Shown: positions 27,012 to 37,397 of the stretch, one piece after another
How the letters are laid out: the number at the start of each line of letters is the position of its first letter
Numbering within the stretch: position 1 is the stretch's first letter
Assembly (NCBI GenBank): GCA_016839815.1
Contig: JAEOTM010000187.1
Span: forward strand, 37,214 to 101,213
DNA length: 64,000 nucleotides
From: Candidatus Hodarchaeota archaeon
GTDB lineage: Archaea > Asgardarchaeota > Heimdallarchaeia > Hodarchaeales > Hodarchaeaceae
Direction of reading: 5' to 3'
Translations under genes and position numbers: made by a program
Notes under the pieces: model-generated
Told to the model about the DNA's origin: nothing
What the model saw: the letters and a program-made list of their open reading frames with translations, nothing else
Databases searched by the model: none

Positions 27012-27548
27012 ATGATAGGTTATGGGTACATGAAGCAACAGGAAATCAAAGATCAAATAATTGAAATCATTCAAGGATTGCGAGTCTATGGCCATTGGAT
27101 GTTAGAGGATCTTACAAAAGAAGAAATACTTTGGCAACCTGATAATACTAATGCTCGTACAATTCAAAGTTTCTTACGACATATCGTTAATGCGGAGGTC
27201 TTTTGGTTAAAGCACTTAAGTGATGAAACTTTTTCTTATGAACCAAAGTCAATTAACTTTCAGAAATTATTACAAACTTATGATAAGCTGGAAAATCATT
27301 TTATTACCTGTATTCAGAATGCGAACGATACTGATCTTGAGTTTCACACCCCTAAGTATGAGGGAGAGGTGTTAGTAAGCCCAGGAACTATCAGTTGGGT
27401 AATTTTACGGACATCATTACATTCAATTCATCATTTCGGTCAAATCGCACATATCCGTTACTCAATGGAGAAACCTCCAAATAAAGAGACACAGAAAATA
27501 TCATGGGGAGAAGCAATGGATATTGTTGTAAAAGCCATGCTTCTCTAG
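27012..27548 (+). CDS. DinB-like / DUF664-type four-helix protein
   Basis: RVYGHWMLEDLTKEEILWQPDNTNARTIQSFLRHIVNAEVFWLKHL ... SLHSIHHFGQIAHIRY fits the DinB helix pattern with conserved His. Confidence 0.75.
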   Translation: MIGYGYMKQQEIKDQIIEIIQGLRVYGHWMLEDLTKEEILWQPDNTNARTIQSFLRHIVNAEVFWLKHLSDETFSYEPKSINFQKLLQTYDKLENHFITCIQNANDTDLEFHTPKYEGEVLVSPGTISWVILRTSLHSIHHFGQIAHIRYSMEKPPNKETQKISWGEAMDIVVKAMLL

Positions 27549-27570
27549 AGAGGTATTAAAAATGATTTTA

Positions 27571-28734
27571 CTACTTGTAGCAGCCAATATATCTAGAAAT
27601 AACTAATCTTTGAATCTCACTAGTTCCTTCGCCTATTTCTAGCAACTTTTGATCACGATAAAATCGCTCAACAGGATATTCTTTCATAAGGCCATATCCA
27701 CCATGGATTTGGACTGCATGGTTAACTACTCTATTGGCAACTTCGGAGCAGTATAATTTTGACATAGCAGCATACTTCTTATATTCAGATCGTCCCTGAT
27801 CATATAACCAGGTTGCCTTATACAACAGATTTCGTGCAGCTTCAATTTCTGTAGCCATATCAGCGAGCTTGAAAGCATTCGCTTGAAATGTACTTATCTT
27901 TCGACCAAAAGCTTTACGTTGCTGGGCATATTCAAGAGCTAGCTCATAAGCTCCCACAGCACACCCCAAACCCATCGCAGCTATGCTTAAACGACCTTTG
28001 TCTAAAGTATCCAACATTTGATGAAATCCCTCTCCACGCTTACCAAGCATTGTACTTTCAGATACCTTGCAGTTTGTGAAGAAAAGTTCGGAGGTAATGG
28101 AAGCTCTCCACATCATTTTTCGATGCATTTCTTGCGCTTCAAATCCATCAGTTCCTTGTTCCACAAGAAAACACGTATATTCCTTCTTTCCATCAGGCCT
28201 TGAACCTGTAATAGTCTGTACAGTGACTCCTAACGAAGCTGGAGTGGATCCATTAGTTATGAAATTTTTACTACCATTGATTATCCACGAATCACCCTCT
28301 TTTACTGCTTTTGTTTTTGATGCTCCTGCATCAGAACCAGCCTCTGGTTCTGTAAGACCAAATCCCCATAATTTATCTCCAGTGGTTAATTGAGGGAGAT
28401 ATCTTTCTTTCTGTTCTTTAGACCCGAAATAATATATCGGTCCAATTCCCAATGAGTTATGAGCAGCAATTGTAGCAGCTTGACTTCCATCCACCCGGGC
28501 TAGTTCCTCAACTGCAACAATGTAAGCGAGATATGATAATTCAGCACCGCCGTATTCCTCTGGGAGATAAACTCCTAATAAACCTAAATCTCCCATTTTC
28601 TTAGTTAGGGAAGGAGAAAACTGTTCTTTCTCATCAAGGTCTCCTGCGATAGGAGCAATTTCTTTTTCAGCAAAATCACGAACTGCTTCGCGCATCATAC
28701 TTGCTTCTTCAGGTATATCGAATGAGAGGGTCAT
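27571..28734 (-). CDS. Acyl-CoA dehydrogenase
   Basis: LTEPEAGSDAGASKTKAVKEGDSWIINGSKNFITNG; YAQQRKAFGRKISTFQA; VQIHGGYGLMKEYPVERFYRDQKLLEIGEGTSEIQRLVISR. Confidence 0.97.
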   Translation of the reverse strand: MTLSFDIPEEASMMREAVRDFAEKEIAPIAGDLDEKEQFSPSLTKKMGDLGLLGVYLPEEYGGAELSYLAYIVAVEELARVDGSQAATIAAHNSLGIGPIYYFGSKEQKERYLPQLTTGDKLWGFGLTEPEAGSDAGASKTKAVKEGDSWIINGSKNFITNGSTPASLGVTVQTITGSRPDGKKEYTCFLVEQGTDGFEAQEMHRKMMWRASITSELFFTNCKVSESTMLGKRGEGFHQMLDTLDKGRLSIAAMGLGCAVGAYELALEYAQQRKAFGRKISTFQANAFKLADMATEIEAARNLLYKATWLYDQGRSEYKKYAAMSKLYCSEVANRVVNHAVQIHGGYGLMKEYPVERFYRDQKLLEIGEGTSEIQRLVISRYIGCYK

Positions 28735-29154
28735 AAATCTGTCACCATAGCTTGAAAACCATTCATTGAATAGAGTACTAAATTCTTATGTAAGTTTTCT
28801 AGGTATCTAGAGAAAAGTCAGACTGAAATCTCATAAAATGCCTGTATATAAGCTTACAATTAACTCAAATTCCAGAAAAAACTAGTAAAAGTGTGACACT
28901 AATATAAAATCCAGAAAGAGTGTGTAAAATGTAGCATTAGTTGTATATATTCTACCTATATGAATAACTTTAAATTTCTGAGCTAAATCGATTGCTATAG
29001 TTTAAATACTAAACGAGCGTAAATCGTCGTGTAATCTCGTAGACATATAAGAAAAACTAAAAAGCGATTTCTATATCTATCAAAACAGAAAATTGTAAAA
29101 AGTTGATTTTTATAAGATAGTTCTCCAAGTTTTCAATATTTTTGAGGATTTTTC

Positions 29155-31479
29155 ATGGCGTCTGAGAGTTCTAAATCTTTAGTTATTGTGTCGGTTGGTG
29201 TAGAGCACTCACCTTTACTAAAGAATTTCTTAGATGCGGGATTACAATTTTCTATTGTACCAAATACTACTGGTGATTTCAAATTAATAGATGAAAATGG
29301 GAGTGAGAAGGAAAATGAGGTTTGGTATCATCATGAAATCATTAAATTAGCTAGTTCAATAGTCCCTGATGATTTTGCTCAGAGTTCGCTTGCAAAGATA
29401 TTTACAAAACCTATATCGGAAACCCCGATGCCTCTTTCTGACGCAGAAAAATTCCTGATCCAGTGGGTATCAGAGCAACACAAAGCTAAGCATGACTTCA
29501 CCGATTTTTTTGTTGCTTTGAGTGAATATTCAAACAAAAAAATTGCTGTTCACCCGTTAAGACTGCCAGAGACAATTTTAACCTTAAAAGGGGAGGATTT
29601 TGAGATTCCTCTGAGGTATTTTCAAGTTACTGGCTTCTTAGATACAAAAGGAGAAAATAAACCTGATTTAGATGAGCTCCGAAACCTGCTAAATGAAACA
29701 AAAGAAGATAAAAGTAAGAAAGCCAAACCTAAAATTAAAGTCAATGGCCTTAGTGTTAAGAGAGATATTTTAGGAGAGCAATCGAAAAAGGCATTAACTG
29801 AAGCAGATGCAATTTTAATTCTTGCTAGTGACCCTTGCTCTCTGGGAATCTTGTTATTACATAGAGAATTTATCCGTGTCGTTAGAGAATCAAAAGCACC
29901 TTCAACTCTAGTATTTCCAATAAAATTCTCCTTTCGAGAGCAGTTCATATTGGAATTACTTTCCATTAAACCTAGTTTAGTCGGAATTGCTGAACTTTGT
30001 TCTGGTGCAATTGATCATTTAGTTGTTGGCCCTGATGATGCCAGTGAAGTTAAAAATTTATTAGATCAGGGTTTTAATGTTTTAATGGAAGATTTGTCCA
30101 AAGTAAAAGATGCTCAGGGATTATCCACAATTCTGAAAGGATTAGGGTTATCTCTGAAAGATTTATCGGTCGAAAGCGAGGAACCAGGGAAAAAACGCAG
30201 TTTGGAAGAATTAGTTACAAAATTAACCTATTCCACAACTGAAAATTCCTTAACATCAGATATTGCTGATAAAATCGAAGAAGCTGAGACAACAGTCGAA
30301 CTTCCCGAGAATCAGGTTGCAGTTCAAGAAAAACCGAGACCCACTGTAAAATTACAAGATACTGAATCCCGAAATTATGATTTTGATGATCCAGAGCTGG
30401 TTTTAACTCAGGAAATGATCGAATCATTGATGGAAGAATTATCTGAAGATATTCTTAATTCAGAAGGAAAACCTCAAATACCAACTCCTGAAAAAACGGA
30501 GGAAAAAATTGCTGAAGAAAGTCAGGAAGTCTTTACTGAGTCTCTTGATAAATTTCTAGATTTTGATGAAACCCTTAATCGAACAGAAATGATTGAGAGG
30601 ATAAGTGAAAGGATCACCAAGAATGCCGATATGGCAGGTTATGCTGCAAAAAAGCTTACTGCGGCCTTAATTTCGTCTAAGACCCCTCCACAGTTCTTAG
30701 ATGAGTATATAGCATTTATTAAGACAAGACCTCTTTTATTCATTAAAGAATTAGTCGATTGGCTGGTAACAGATATAGAAAGTCCTGATTATGTTACATA
30801 TTCCCAAAAATCCTTGGTAATTGTAAAAATTGGACGAATCGAAACCTCATTTGTTGAGCAAATCATAGAAAATTTAGTCAAATATAGAATGACCCAGAAG
30901 ATAGCTCCCAAAGAAAAGGAACACCTTCGTACGATTATCGGAATGATAACTGCTCGTGATGTGACCTTGCAGCGAAAAGCTATTCGAGAATACCTTGCTC
31001 ATTATGAAACTCTCAAAAAACCAGATGATGTATGGCTCGGACTTTTGAAGTATGATGCGGCTTTAGTTGCTCTTGAACTCATCGAGCATGAATCAAAACG
31101 AGGGATTAAAATTGTTCAAGATGCATTGACACGCGATTTAGGTAGTTTTGGCCATATTGTATATGAAGTCTTTGCAGCTTATCAAAAAGGCGATATTCAG
31201 AGTGTTCTATCAGCAGCGGGTCCTCTATCAGATGGATTAGTTCGAAAGCAGAAACGAGTTGAACTTGCAGAGAAAATTACCAAATTTGGAAGTGTACCAA
31301 TCGAAATTCTTGCTAACAACGTACATATGGATCCAAAAGAACTTGAATCACTTGTTTATGAAATGATACATGAAAATGAAATCAATGCAAAAATAGGGGT
31401 TGTGGAAGGGCGACTATGTATTGTACAATTAGGAGAGAACGAAGGGGAGCAGAATAATGATAAAACTAAGAATGGGTAA
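29155..31479 (+). CDS. Large orphan protein: possible degenerate CofD-like N-terminal domain, acidic linker, helical-repeat and winged-helix-like C-terminus
   Basis: KKALTEADAILILASDPCSLGILLLHREFIRVVRESKAPSTLVFPI resembles the CofD/YvcK segment; C-terminal LAEKITKFGSVPIEILANNVHMDPKELESLVYEMIHENEINAKIGVVEGRLCIV is wHTH/PCI-like. Confidence 0.45.
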   Translation: MASESSKSLVIVSVGVEHSPLLKNFLDAGLQFSIVPNTTGDFKLIDENGSEKENEVWYHHEIIKLASSIVPDDFAQSSLAKIFTKPISETPMPLSDAEKFLIQWVSEQHKAKHDFTDFFVALSEYSNKKIAVHPLRLPETILTLKGEDFEIPLRYFQVTGFLDTKGENKPDLDELRNLLNETKEDKSKKAKPKIKVNGLSVKRDILGEQSKKALTEADAILILASDPCSLGILLLHREFIRVVRESKAPSTLVFPIKFSFREQFILELLSIKPSLVGIAELCSGAIDHLVVGPDDASEVKNLLDQGFNVLMEDLSKVKDAQGLSTILKGLGLSLKDLSVESEEPGKKRSLEELVTKLTYSTTENSLTSDIADKIEEAETTVELPENQVAVQEKPRPTVKLQDTESRNYDFDDPELVLTQEMIESLMEELSEDILNSEGKPQIPTPEKTEEKIAEESQEVFTESLDKFLDFDETLNRTEMIERISERITKNADMAGYAAKKLTAALISSKTPPQFLDEYIAFIKTRPLLFIKELVDWLVTDIESPDYVTYSQKSLVIVKIGRIETSFVEQIIENLVKYRMTQKIAPKEKEHLRTIIGMITARDVTLQRKAIREYLAHYETLKKPDDVWLGLLKYDAALVALELIEHESKRGIKIVQDALTRDLGSFGHIVYEVFAAYQKGDIQSVLSAAGPLSDGLVRKQKRVELAEKITKFGSVPIEILANNVHMDPKELESLVYEMIHENEINAKIGVVEGRLCIVQLGENEGEQNNDKTKNG

Positions 31480-31504
31480 CATATTTCTTAATTTCCGTTC
31501 TTCT

Positions 31505-32512
31505 TTAAACTGGAAATACTCCTGCGCTAATTAAAATCAAAATTAGCAATAATGTAACTATTAAAATCCAAAGAACATTAAGACGACGAACTTTGGCGGC
31601 TTGACGCTTTGATAACCCACGACTTTTTACCCCAAAAATCCAAAAAACACTCGTGCATGATAAAATAATGGCTAAGATGTTCAAGAGGAGTAGATTAGCA
31701 GCTTTAAGAGCAAGATCAAATTCACCAATGGCACTCAATATCCCTATAGTTGCTGCGGGAGGGCATAAGGATGCCGCAATTGCTACACCGACAATGGAAA
31801 CATCTAATCCGCGTGCAACAATAATACCAGCAGCAAGACCTCCTAGTAGAGCAAGGGAAATCGTAGGGACTGTGAGAGAGGTTCGATTTAATACTTCAGA
31901 ATAGAGTTGGTTTCCCCCTTCAGTAGCATGAATATCTATTGTCTCAAATGAATTGAAAATATATCCAATAATGGCCCCTAAACTAATGGTGGTAAAAATT
32001 CCAGTAAACTCCGCAAAAATTCCTTTTCTAACGAAGGATGTAGTTTCTAGACTCAGTAATCCTAGAGACGTTAGAACAATAGGACCTAAAAGCGGAGCAA
32101 CAATCATACTCGCGATTATGACAACAACATCATTGTTCAATAATCCAAAAGCTGCTAAGGCAGCAGCAAGACCATTCATCAAGAGGTAAGTAAACGATAG
32201 ACCTGAGATCAAACCAATATTTGCTAAGATTTCTTCTCTATTTACTCCCGCACTTTGAGGAAGACTGCTTTCTCCCTTTTTGCTAGCTATCAAAAGGGAT
32301 AGAGGACGTACAACAATGTCTCCATAAGCAACTCCAATCCCTCTAGCTTTTAATTCTTCAATTAGCATGTTTGTTTGATAATCTTTTATGCGAAGCTCAT
32401 ATCTAATTGTTTCACCAAAGTCGTAAGTCGTGGCTAGAACAGAAAACTCCTTTAAAAACTCATCCATTAAGGTTTTTCGATCAGTTGGCAGAGTAACCTG
32501 AATTTCCTTCAC
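31505..32512 (-). CDS. DUF389-family membrane protein
   Basis: N-terminal cytosolic domain then NIGLISGLSFTYLLMNGLAAALAAFGLLNNDVVVIIASMIVAPLLGPIVLTSLGL...LSLALLGGLAAG...SLCPPAATIGI, the DUF389 pattern. Confidence 0.88.
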   Translation of the reverse strand: MKEIQVTLPTDRKTLMDEFLKEFSVLATTYDFGETIRYELRIKDYQTNMLIEELKARGIGVAYGDIVVRPLSLLIASKKGESSLPQSAGVNREEILANIGLISGLSFTYLLMNGLAAALAAFGLLNNDVVVIIASMIVAPLLGPIVLTSLGLLSLETTSFVRKGIFAEFTGIFTTISLGAIIGYIFNSFETIDIHATEGGNQLYSEVLNRTSLTVPTISLALLGGLAAGIIVARGLDVSIVGVAIAASLCPPAATIGILSAIGEFDLALKAANLLLLNILAIILSCTSVFWIFGVKSRGLSKRQAAKVRRLNVLWILIVTLLLILILISAGVFPV

Positions 32513-32707
32513 TTTGGGGCCTCGAAATTGATTCCTTCAATGAGGATAAAAATGATTGAGAGGAAATTTATTAATCCTTTGAATCTCCTACCTTAATTAG
32601 TCAAACGTTTCTAAAAGTGCATTTATTTTGCTAAGGGTATTTTTAATTAAGTTTTAACGATAATAGATAGAAATCTGTTAAGATAGTGACAATTGGAACT
32701 ACTACTG

Positions 32708-34420
32708 ATGTTGCAAAAAGAGAGAAGCCAGCTAGATAGATTAACAATTCGATTAGCAAAGTTAACATCGAAAAGAGAATTCAATACGGCTTGGTACATC
32801 TTCATATTTCTTTTCTTCTTTGGATTAGTTTTATTCCCTACAATTTATGTTATTGGGAAAGTCGTTTTAGAATTTCTGATTAATCCATCAATCGGAGATG
32901 CAGTTCTTTCAAATACGGAAATTCAGTCCCAGATCGTAACTGCACTATTCTATTCAATCTCTGTTTCAATACTTGTGACAATAATCGATTTGATTTTTGG
33001 ACTCCCAATTGCTTGGACTTTGGTACGAAAGGAATTCCGATTTAAATCGTTACTAAACAGTTTCATTGAACTACCTCTTGCAGTACCAACTGCAGGATTA
33101 GGATTTTCTGTTGCACTCTTTTGGGGAGTGACCCCAGGTGTAGAATCGCCTATATTTGCAGTCCAACTAGTCAGAAATGCCCTCCCAATCTTGGTCTTGT
33201 TCCATTTTACCACAACATTTCCATATGTTGTAAGGTCTTTAACCGCAATTTTAGAAGAAATTGATGTGACACTTGAAGTAGCTGCTCGTACGTGTGGAGC
33301 AAGCAAATTCACAGCTGCTCGAACTGTCACATTACCAATGTTTCGGTCTGGTGTTGCTACAGCTATGGTATTGAGCTTAGCGAAGAGTTTATCTGATACC
33401 GGTGGTGTAGTAACATTACTAGCTACTATCCAAAGTGCGACAAAAACAGGAACCACGCTAATCAGTGACTGGAAGCATGCTTATGTAGATGAGGAAACTG
33501 TACAGGGGATTCCTTCTGAATTACTCCTCCCAAGTACTGCACTTCTCGCTGCAATTATGATTTTTATCGCTTTGATATTGGTATTTATTGCGAAAATGAT
33601 TGCAAAAAACGCGCGTCTCCCCTTCCGCAAGGTTTTCCCTTCATTTGAACGGAGTGTAAGTGAAGGAAAAGCTCCACAAGCTCGTCAAATTGTCGCATTT
33701 GGATTTTTAGTTTTATTTGTAATTGTTCCTTCCTTCTTTCTTGTAGCATATTTGATTCAGGGAGCCTCATTAGCAGCTTTTTCCTCTGCCAATTGGGTAT
33801 TGTTCGGCCAAAGCATATTTATGACAGTGTTAGTAGCAAGCGTAGCTACCATTGTTAATGTAGTTTTGGGGGTACCTATGGCTATCCTAATAGCAAGAAA
33901 ATCAGATAGATTTTCGCGAATACTTGATGCAATGGTTGATATTCCTTATGTGGTACCAAGCTCTGCTCTTGGGCTTTCCGTCGGATTTTTTTGGACAGAT
34001 CAACCTATATTACCTGTGAATGAACTTTTCTTTGTTATTATGGCGCATATAAGTATGACTTTTCCTTTCATTGTTCGGAACACTTTGGGAGGATTAGCTG
34101 AACTTGATTCTGCATATGAAGATGTTGCACGGACTTTAGGAGCGAAGCCTATGCAGACTTTTCGAGAAATCACCTTACCAGTGATTAAATTTTCAATAAT
34201 TGCAGGGGCAATAATGTCATTTACCAGAAGTGTTGGGGAAACTGGTGCTACACTAGCTGTTTCTCCTTCTTCAACAACGGCACCTGTTTTCATTGTTAAC
34301 TTAATCAAGGAGGATCAGAATTACTTTCTCGCAGCATTAGCTACATTAATTCTAATCTTTATATCTTCATTATTGATATTTACACTCCGAGCGAGTATTT
34401 CCCGAGCCAAAAGGAGGTAA
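32708..34420 (+). CDS. ABC importer permease with two fused permease halves (iron/thiamine/phosphonate-type)
   Basis: Two EAA-type loops: LEVAARTCGASKFTAARTVTLPMF and YEDVARTLGAKPMQTFREITLPVI; each half ~6 TMs. ORF track start 32693 is TTG; ATG at 32708. Confidence 0.88.
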   Translation: MLQKERSQLDRLTIRLAKLTSKREFNTAWYIFIFLFFFGLVLFPTIYVIGKVVLEFLINPSIGDAVLSNTEIQSQIVTALFYSISVSILVTIIDLIFGLPIAWTLVRKEFRFKSLLNSFIELPLAVPTAGLGFSVALFWGVTPGVESPIFAVQLVRNALPILVLFHFTTTFPYVVRSLTAILEEIDVTLEVAARTCGASKFTAARTVTLPMFRSGVATAMVLSLAKSLSDTGGVVTLLATIQSATKTGTTLISDWKHAYVDEETVQGIPSELLLPSTALLAAIMIFIALILVFIAKMIAKNARLPFRKVFPSFERSVSEGKAPQARQIVAFGFLVLFVIVPSFFLVAYLIQGASLAAFSSANWVLFGQSIFMTVLVASVATIVNVVLGVPMAILIARKSDRFSRILDAMVDIPYVVPSSALGLSVGFFWTDQPILPVNELFFVIMAHISMTFPFIVRNTLGGLAELDSAYEDVARTLGAKPMQTFREITLPVIKFSIIAGAIMSFTRSVGETGATLAVSPSSTTAPVFIVNLIKEDQNYFLAALATLILIFISSLLIFTLRASISRAKRR

Positions 34421-34427
34421 ACAAACC

Positions 34428-35576
34428 ATGATAGATAGCCCACACATAGTCATCTCCGATTTAACAAAACGGTTTGGGAAAAAAACGGTTTTAAATAAGA
34501 TTAATCTTCATGTAAAGAAAGGTGAATACATAGTAATTCTGGGACCAACAGGTGCTGGGAAAACCACACTTTTAAAACTCATAGCAGGATTATTACCCCC
34601 TACTAAGGGTGAGATTTCAACCGACACAGGTGATATCACTCGATTGCCTCCTGAATTACGTAATCTAGCATATCTTCCGCAAACCAGCGATTATTCACTG
34701 TTTGCGTTCAAGAATGTGTGGAATAATGCGATTTTTGCTCTCAAAATGAAAAATGAGAAAACGCTCCCTGAGATCACCACCATTGGGAATGAAGTGTTAG
34801 ATCTAGTGAATTTACGTCATCGGTACAATGCGCTACCCCATGAACTAAGTGGAGGTATGAAGCAGAGAGTGGCACTTGCGCGGGCAATTGCGACAGATGC
34901 CAGCATTTTTCTTTTGGATGAACCTCTTAGAGCCTTGGATGCACGGTTAAGAATAATTTTACGCACAGAAATAAAGAAATTAGTGACGGATCTAAAGAAA
35001 ACGACTTTTCATGTTACTCATGATCAAGAAGAAGCATTAGCCGTCGCAGATCGTCTTCTAATAATAAATGAAGGCCAAATTATCCAGTTTGATACACCAC
35101 AGGTAATTTATAGAAGACCTAAGACAATTTTCGCTGCTTACTTCTTTGGTGTTACGAACCTCCTACCTGCAACAATGAAAGAAGAAAAAGATGGAAAGGT
35201 CATCTTTTCGATTGGTAAACACACATTAACAAGCTTATCGACGTTAAGAGGAGAATCAGAGGTTTCTGAAGAATCAATGGATGAATTTATTTTAGCTATC
35301 AAAGCTGATAGTCTTAAATTATCATCTGTCAGCCCTACAGACGAAATTGGTTTCAATGAATTGGTAGGAAAAATAAATGATTCGTATTATTTAGGAAAAT
35401 GGGTCCATTTAATAATTAATATTGAATCGTTCCCTAAAGATTTAGTCATTGCTATTCCTTCAACAGAAAAGAAAAAATACAAAGTAGGTACTGACATCTT
35501 AATCAGATTCGATCCCGAAGATATTAATTTCTATAATGAACCGTGGGCCAGAATTAAAGAACTGGAGGATAACTGA
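34428..35576 (+). CDS. ABC importer ATPase subunit 1
   Basis: Walker A GPTGAGKTT, signature LSGGMKQRVALARAIA, Walker B IFLLDEP, TOBE-like C-terminus; strong upstream AGGAGG. Confidence 0.95.
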   Translation: MIDSPHIVISDLTKRFGKKTVLNKINLHVKKGEYIVILGPTGAGKTTLLKLIAGLLPPTKGEISTDTGDITRLPPELRNLAYLPQTSDYSLFAFKNVWNNAIFALKMKNEKTLPEITTIGNEVLDLVNLRHRYNALPHELSGGMKQRVALARAIATDASIFLLDEPLRALDARLRIILRTEIKKLVTDLKKTTFHVTHDQEEALAVADRLLIINEGQIIQFDTPQVIYRRPKTIFAAYFFGVTNLLPATMKEEKDGKVIFSIGKHTLTSLSTLRGESEVSEESMDEFILAIKADSLKLSSVSPTDEIGFNELVGKINDSYYLGKWVHLIINIESFPKDLVIAIPSTEKKKYKVGTDILIRFDPEDINFYNEPWARIKELEDN

Positions 35577-35578
35577 AA

Positions 35579-36673
35579 TTGCCAACAGTATCAATGACAA
35601 ATCTCAGTAAAAGGTTTGGATATGTCATTGCATTAACTGGAATTGACCTAGAAATTGAAGAAGGGGAATATATCGCAATTCTAGGACCTTCAGGATGTGG
35701 AAAAACTACTCTAATTAATTGCATTACAGGCATTGTTGATATCACTGAGGGTGAAATTAAAATTGATGGGAAATCAGTCGAAGGAATACCTATTGAGAAA
35801 AGATCTTTTGCTATGGTCTTCCAGAACATTGCCTTGTTCCCCCAGATGACTGTTGCGGAGAATGTAACCTATGCACCCTTCGTTAATGACATTCCTCACA
35901 AAGACCTCAAAAAAATCGAATTAGAGATGCTAACACTTGTGGATTTATTGGAGCAAAAAGAACTATATCCACGGGAACTAAGTGGTGGGGCCCAACAAAA
36001 AACAGCAGTCGCAAGAGCCTTAGCAACCCGTGAAAAACTCCTTATACTCGATGAACCGATTAGTGCTCTAGACTACAAAGTACGTGTCACACTAAGATAT
36101 GCTATTCGAAAATTGGTGAAAGAACTCGGTTTAACTGCTATCCACATTACTCATGATCAAGAAGAAGCCATGTCAGTTGCTGATAGGATTGTGATTCTTC
36201 GTGCGGGTGAAATAGTGGAAGTGGGGACTCCAGAACAACTCTATAGTTCTCCTAAAACCCTTTTCACAATGAATTTCGTTGGTGAGAGTAATTTTCTAGA
36301 AGGTGTAGTTACAGAGGTAGTGTCAAGGAATGAAGTGCATGTTAGCTTTCGAAATAATCAATCCCTTGGATTAAATAATGGGGATCTACATTTTGAAGAA
36401 GGAGAGAGTGTAGTTGTTGCTTTTCGTCCTGAAAATGCTTTTATTAGTATAAAATCAGCAACTAATGCCTTAATCGGAGAAATTACAAACAAACAATTTA
36501 TAGGGGGGTATTTCCGCTATACTATATTTCTTCGTACCGAAGATGAAATTATATTAGATTCTCAACTCGATTTAGAATCTCACGGGAATGTTTTTATTCA
36601 GCTCAACCCTCAAGAAGCACGAGTCTTTCGTGCACCAACATACGGACTGAAGAAGGTGTTAACCCTTGAATAA
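35579..36673 (+). CDS. ABC importer ATPase subunit 2
   Basis: Walker A GPSGCGKTT, signature LSGGAQQKTAVARALA, Walker B LLILDEP, H-loop THDQEEAMSVADRI. Confidence 0.95.
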   Translation: MPTVSMTNLSKRFGYVIALTGIDLEIEEGEYIAILGPSGCGKTTLINCITGIVDITEGEIKIDGKSVEGIPIEKRSFAMVFQNIALFPQMTVAENVTYAPFVNDIPHKDLKKIELEMLTLVDLLEQKELYPRELSGGAQQKTAVARALATREKLLILDEPISALDYKVRVTLRYAIRKLVKELGLTAIHITHDQEEAMSVADRIVILRAGEIVEVGTPEQLYSSPKTLFTMNFVGESNFLEGVVTEVVSRNEVHVSFRNNQSLGLNNGDLHFEEGESVVVAFRPENAFISIKSATNALIGEITNKQFIGGYFRYTIFLRTEDEIILDSQLDLESHGNVFIQLNPQEARVFRAPTYGLKKVLTLE

Positions 36674-37367
36674 TGGTCAAAACGTAAATAGTTTATTACA
36701 TTGGTTTAAGGAAAGAAGAAATCAAATAATATTAAAAAGTTTAGATGAGCATGCTGGAAAATTGGTCGATACTTGTACCGCCAGTCTTAAATTACTGAAT
36801 TTATTAAAGTCACCTGACCAATCTAAAGCGGAAAATCTCTATAATCGGGTCAGTATGCAGGAAAGATCAGCAGACCATTTTCAAGATGATTTAGCAAATG
36901 AAATCGCCCGCGGATTACTTCCCCCTGAAATTCGTGAAAAATTATTCCGTTTAACACGAGTAGCTGATTCGGTAGCGAATTGGTTGAAGAGCGGAAGTAA
37001 GAATTTAGTTCTTCTCGTGAAATTAGAAGTAGATACATCAGAATTTGATATGATTCTTGATTATCTGATTGAAATAGTCAAACTCACTCATGAGAGTGTC
37101 ATTATCTTTAGAAAAATGGTGAAAGCACTAGGAACTGATGATCAATATATCCTAGATACCCGTCAGATTATTGAGGATCGAGAAAGGGAAGCTGATACTG
37201 CCCATTTTGCAGTGAGAGAAGAAATTCTTGCTATCAATGACAAACAGGGTTTCTCTGTTCATTATCTTCTCATTGATGCGGCTAAGTGTCTTGAAAATGC
37301 CTCTGATTCCGTTACAAATGCTGCAGATATCCTCTATACGATAGTTATGCTCGGTGTTCCAACCTAA
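36666..37367 (+). CDS. DUF47/PhoU-like protein
   Basis: All-helical; VSMQERSADHFQDDLANEIARGLLPPEIREKLFRLTRVADSVANWLKSGSKNL ... ASDSVTNAADILY matches the DUF47 pattern; overlaps the preceding ATPase gene by 8 bp. Confidence 0.75.
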   Translation: MNNGQNVNSLLHWFKERRNQIILKSLDEHAGKLVDTCTASLKLLNLLKSPDQSKAENLYNRVSMQERSADHFQDDLANEIARGLLPPEIREKLFRLTRVADSVANWLKSGSKNLVLLVKLEVDTSEFDMILDYLIEIVKLTHESVIIFRKMVKALGTDDQYILDTRQIIEDREREADTAHFAVREEILAINDKQGFSVHYLLIDAAKCLENASDSVTNAADILYTIVMLGVPT

Positions 37368-37397
37368 TAAAAGTGGTAAAAAAGAAAGAAGAAGTGC

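Noticed and set aside
32950-33456. 168-aa minus-strand ORF opposite the ABC permease
   Set aside because: Shadow ORF inside a confident permease gene.
34428-36673. Adjacent ABC ATPases as a recent tandem duplication
   Set aside because: The two differ in length and in sequence around every motif; more consistent with distinct subunits.
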